Made by a program: the position numbers and the translations under genes
Source: Streptomyces rubiginosohelvolus
GTDB taxonomy: Bacteria; Actinomycetota; Actinomycetes; Streptomycetales; Streptomycetaceae
Assembly: GCF_014649875.1 (NCBI RefSeq)
Contig: NZ_BMTW01000009.1
Span: 268,822 to 328,290, forward strand
Length of the DNA stretch: 59,469 nt
Direction: 5' to 3'
The notes under the pieces: model-generated
The model's database searches: none
What the model was told of the DNA's origin: nothing
The model's input: the letters and a program-made list of their open reading frames with translations, nothing else
Shown: positions 59,109 through 59,469 of the stretch, in pieces
How the letters are laid out: each line of letters begins with the position of its first letter
Numbering within the stretch: the stretch's first letter is position 1

Positions 59109-59469
59109 GTGAAGGAAATCCTGGACGCCATTCAGTCGCAGGACAGCACGGCCGCGGACTTCGCGGCCCTGTCCCTCCCCGAGTCCTACCGCGCGATCAC
59201 CGTGCACAAGGACGAGGCGGAGATGTTCGCGGGCCTGGAGACCCGCGACAAGGACCCCCGTAAGTCGATCCACCTCGACGACGTCCCGGTCCCCGAACTC
59301 GGCCCCGGCGAGGCCCTCGTCGCCGTGATGGCCAGCTCGGTGAACTACAACTCCGTGTGGACGTCGATCTTCGAGCCGGTCTCGACGTTCAGCTTCCTGG
59401 AGCGTTACGGGAAGTTGAGCGAGCTCACCAAGCGTCATGATCTGCCGTATCACGTGATCGGCTCGGACC
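59109..59469 (+). CDS. ccr: Crotonyl-CoA carboxylase/reductase, N-terminal part (cut by window)
   Basis: The first 120 codons of a gene that runs off the window. The sequence begins VKEILDAIQSQDSTAADFAALSLPESYRAITVHKDE and continues with VPELGPGEALVAVMASSVNYNSVWTSIFEPV, the N-terminus of Streptomyces crotonyl-CoA carboxylase/reductase (zinc-less medium-chain dehydrogenase fold). The enzyme reductively carboxylates crotonyl-CoA to ethylmalonyl-CoA with NADPH and CO2. This supplies the ethylmalonyl-CoA pathway and extender units for polyketides. GGAGG 7 nt before the GTG at 59109 marks the start. Confidence 0.93.
   Translation, partial: MKEILDAIQSQDSTAADFAALSLPESYRAITVHKDEAEMFAGLETRDKDPRKSIHLDDVPVPELGPGEALVAVMASSVNYNSVWTSIFEPVSTFSFLERYGKLSELTKRHDLPYHVIGSD

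Noticed and set aside
1..59469. tRNA, rRNA, transposase or antibiotic-cluster core genes
   Set aside because: I looked for cloverleaf-like segments, transposase motifs, inverted terminal repeats and ketosynthase, adenylation or terpene-synthase motifs and saw none that hold up.

Overview
The window is chromosomal DNA from a Streptomyces or very close actinomycete. Base composition is very GC-rich with strong third-position GC bias. GTG and TTG starts are common, and many genes show a -10 hexamer 7-10 nt before the start codon, which suggests leaderless mRNAs. The gene content is Streptomyces-like: a fused SecDF paralogue, an MreB-like ATPase, a second NAD-dependent DNA ligase, DUF1996, DUF5107, a MmyB-type XRE regulator and crotonyl-CoA carboxylase/reductase. 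I see no rRNA, tRNA, insertion sequence, prophage, CRISPR array or secondary-metabolite core enzymes. It reads as ordinary chromosome-arm sequence made of short operons and regulator/target pairs.

Layout. 0-11.2 kb: SBF-like transporter with a divergent LysR, acyl-CoA synthetase, aldo/keto reductase, a cytosolic ricin-fold protein, a methyltransferase, an AraC regulator divergent from an NmrA-like oxidoreductase, a second LysR, a pterin dehydratase and an XRE regulator. 11.2-15.5 kb: a tight minus-strand unit of an MreB-like ATPase, a His-rich exported protein and SecDF, with a BldD-like dyad upstream. 15.5-20.6 kb: accessory ligA divergent from a DUF1996 / DUF305 / LacI unit whose promoter carries a LacI-type palindrome. 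20.7-29.2 kb: a holin_4-type membrane protein fused to a phosphatase-fold domain, an MBL hydrolase plus DedA pair, an aminotransferase-fold protein without the PLP lysine, a PAP2/diacylglycerol-kinase fusion, a methyltransferase and a VOC protein.

29.2-43.1 kb: a DUF5107 protein, an arginase-fold protein with altered metal ligands, a LapA-like membrane peptide and a CocE/X-Pro hydrolase under a TetR-type dyad. Next is a four-gene peptidase operon in transcription order M55, M20, S9, S66 (LD-carboxypeptidase), ending in a strong hairpin. Divergent to it is a secreted C15-like protein with Cys to Ser at the nucleophile, followed by an exported alpha/beta hydrolase. Together these genes look like a system for trimming and salvaging peptides, including D-amino-acid and murein peptides. 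43.1-54.8 kb: an NCS1 permease with a cysteine-rich tail, an aldo/keto reductase divergent from a third LysR, an MFS exporter with three beta-sandwich repeats, SRPBCC and VOC proteins, a radical SAM protein behind a LexA-type SOS box, a secreted S33-type peptidase, a GNAT enzyme and a HEAT-repeat protein.

55.2-59.5 kb: a tandem-duplicated 3-hydroxyacyl-CoA dehydrogenase, a TetR regulator, a GNAT protein and the start of crotonyl-CoA carboxylase/reductase, cut by the window edge. This is the entry to the ethylmalonyl-CoA pathway: 3-hydroxybutyryl-CoA to crotonyl-CoA to ethylmalonyl-CoA. The left edge cuts the 3' end of the SBF-like transporter. All function calls come from reading motifs; no database search was run.
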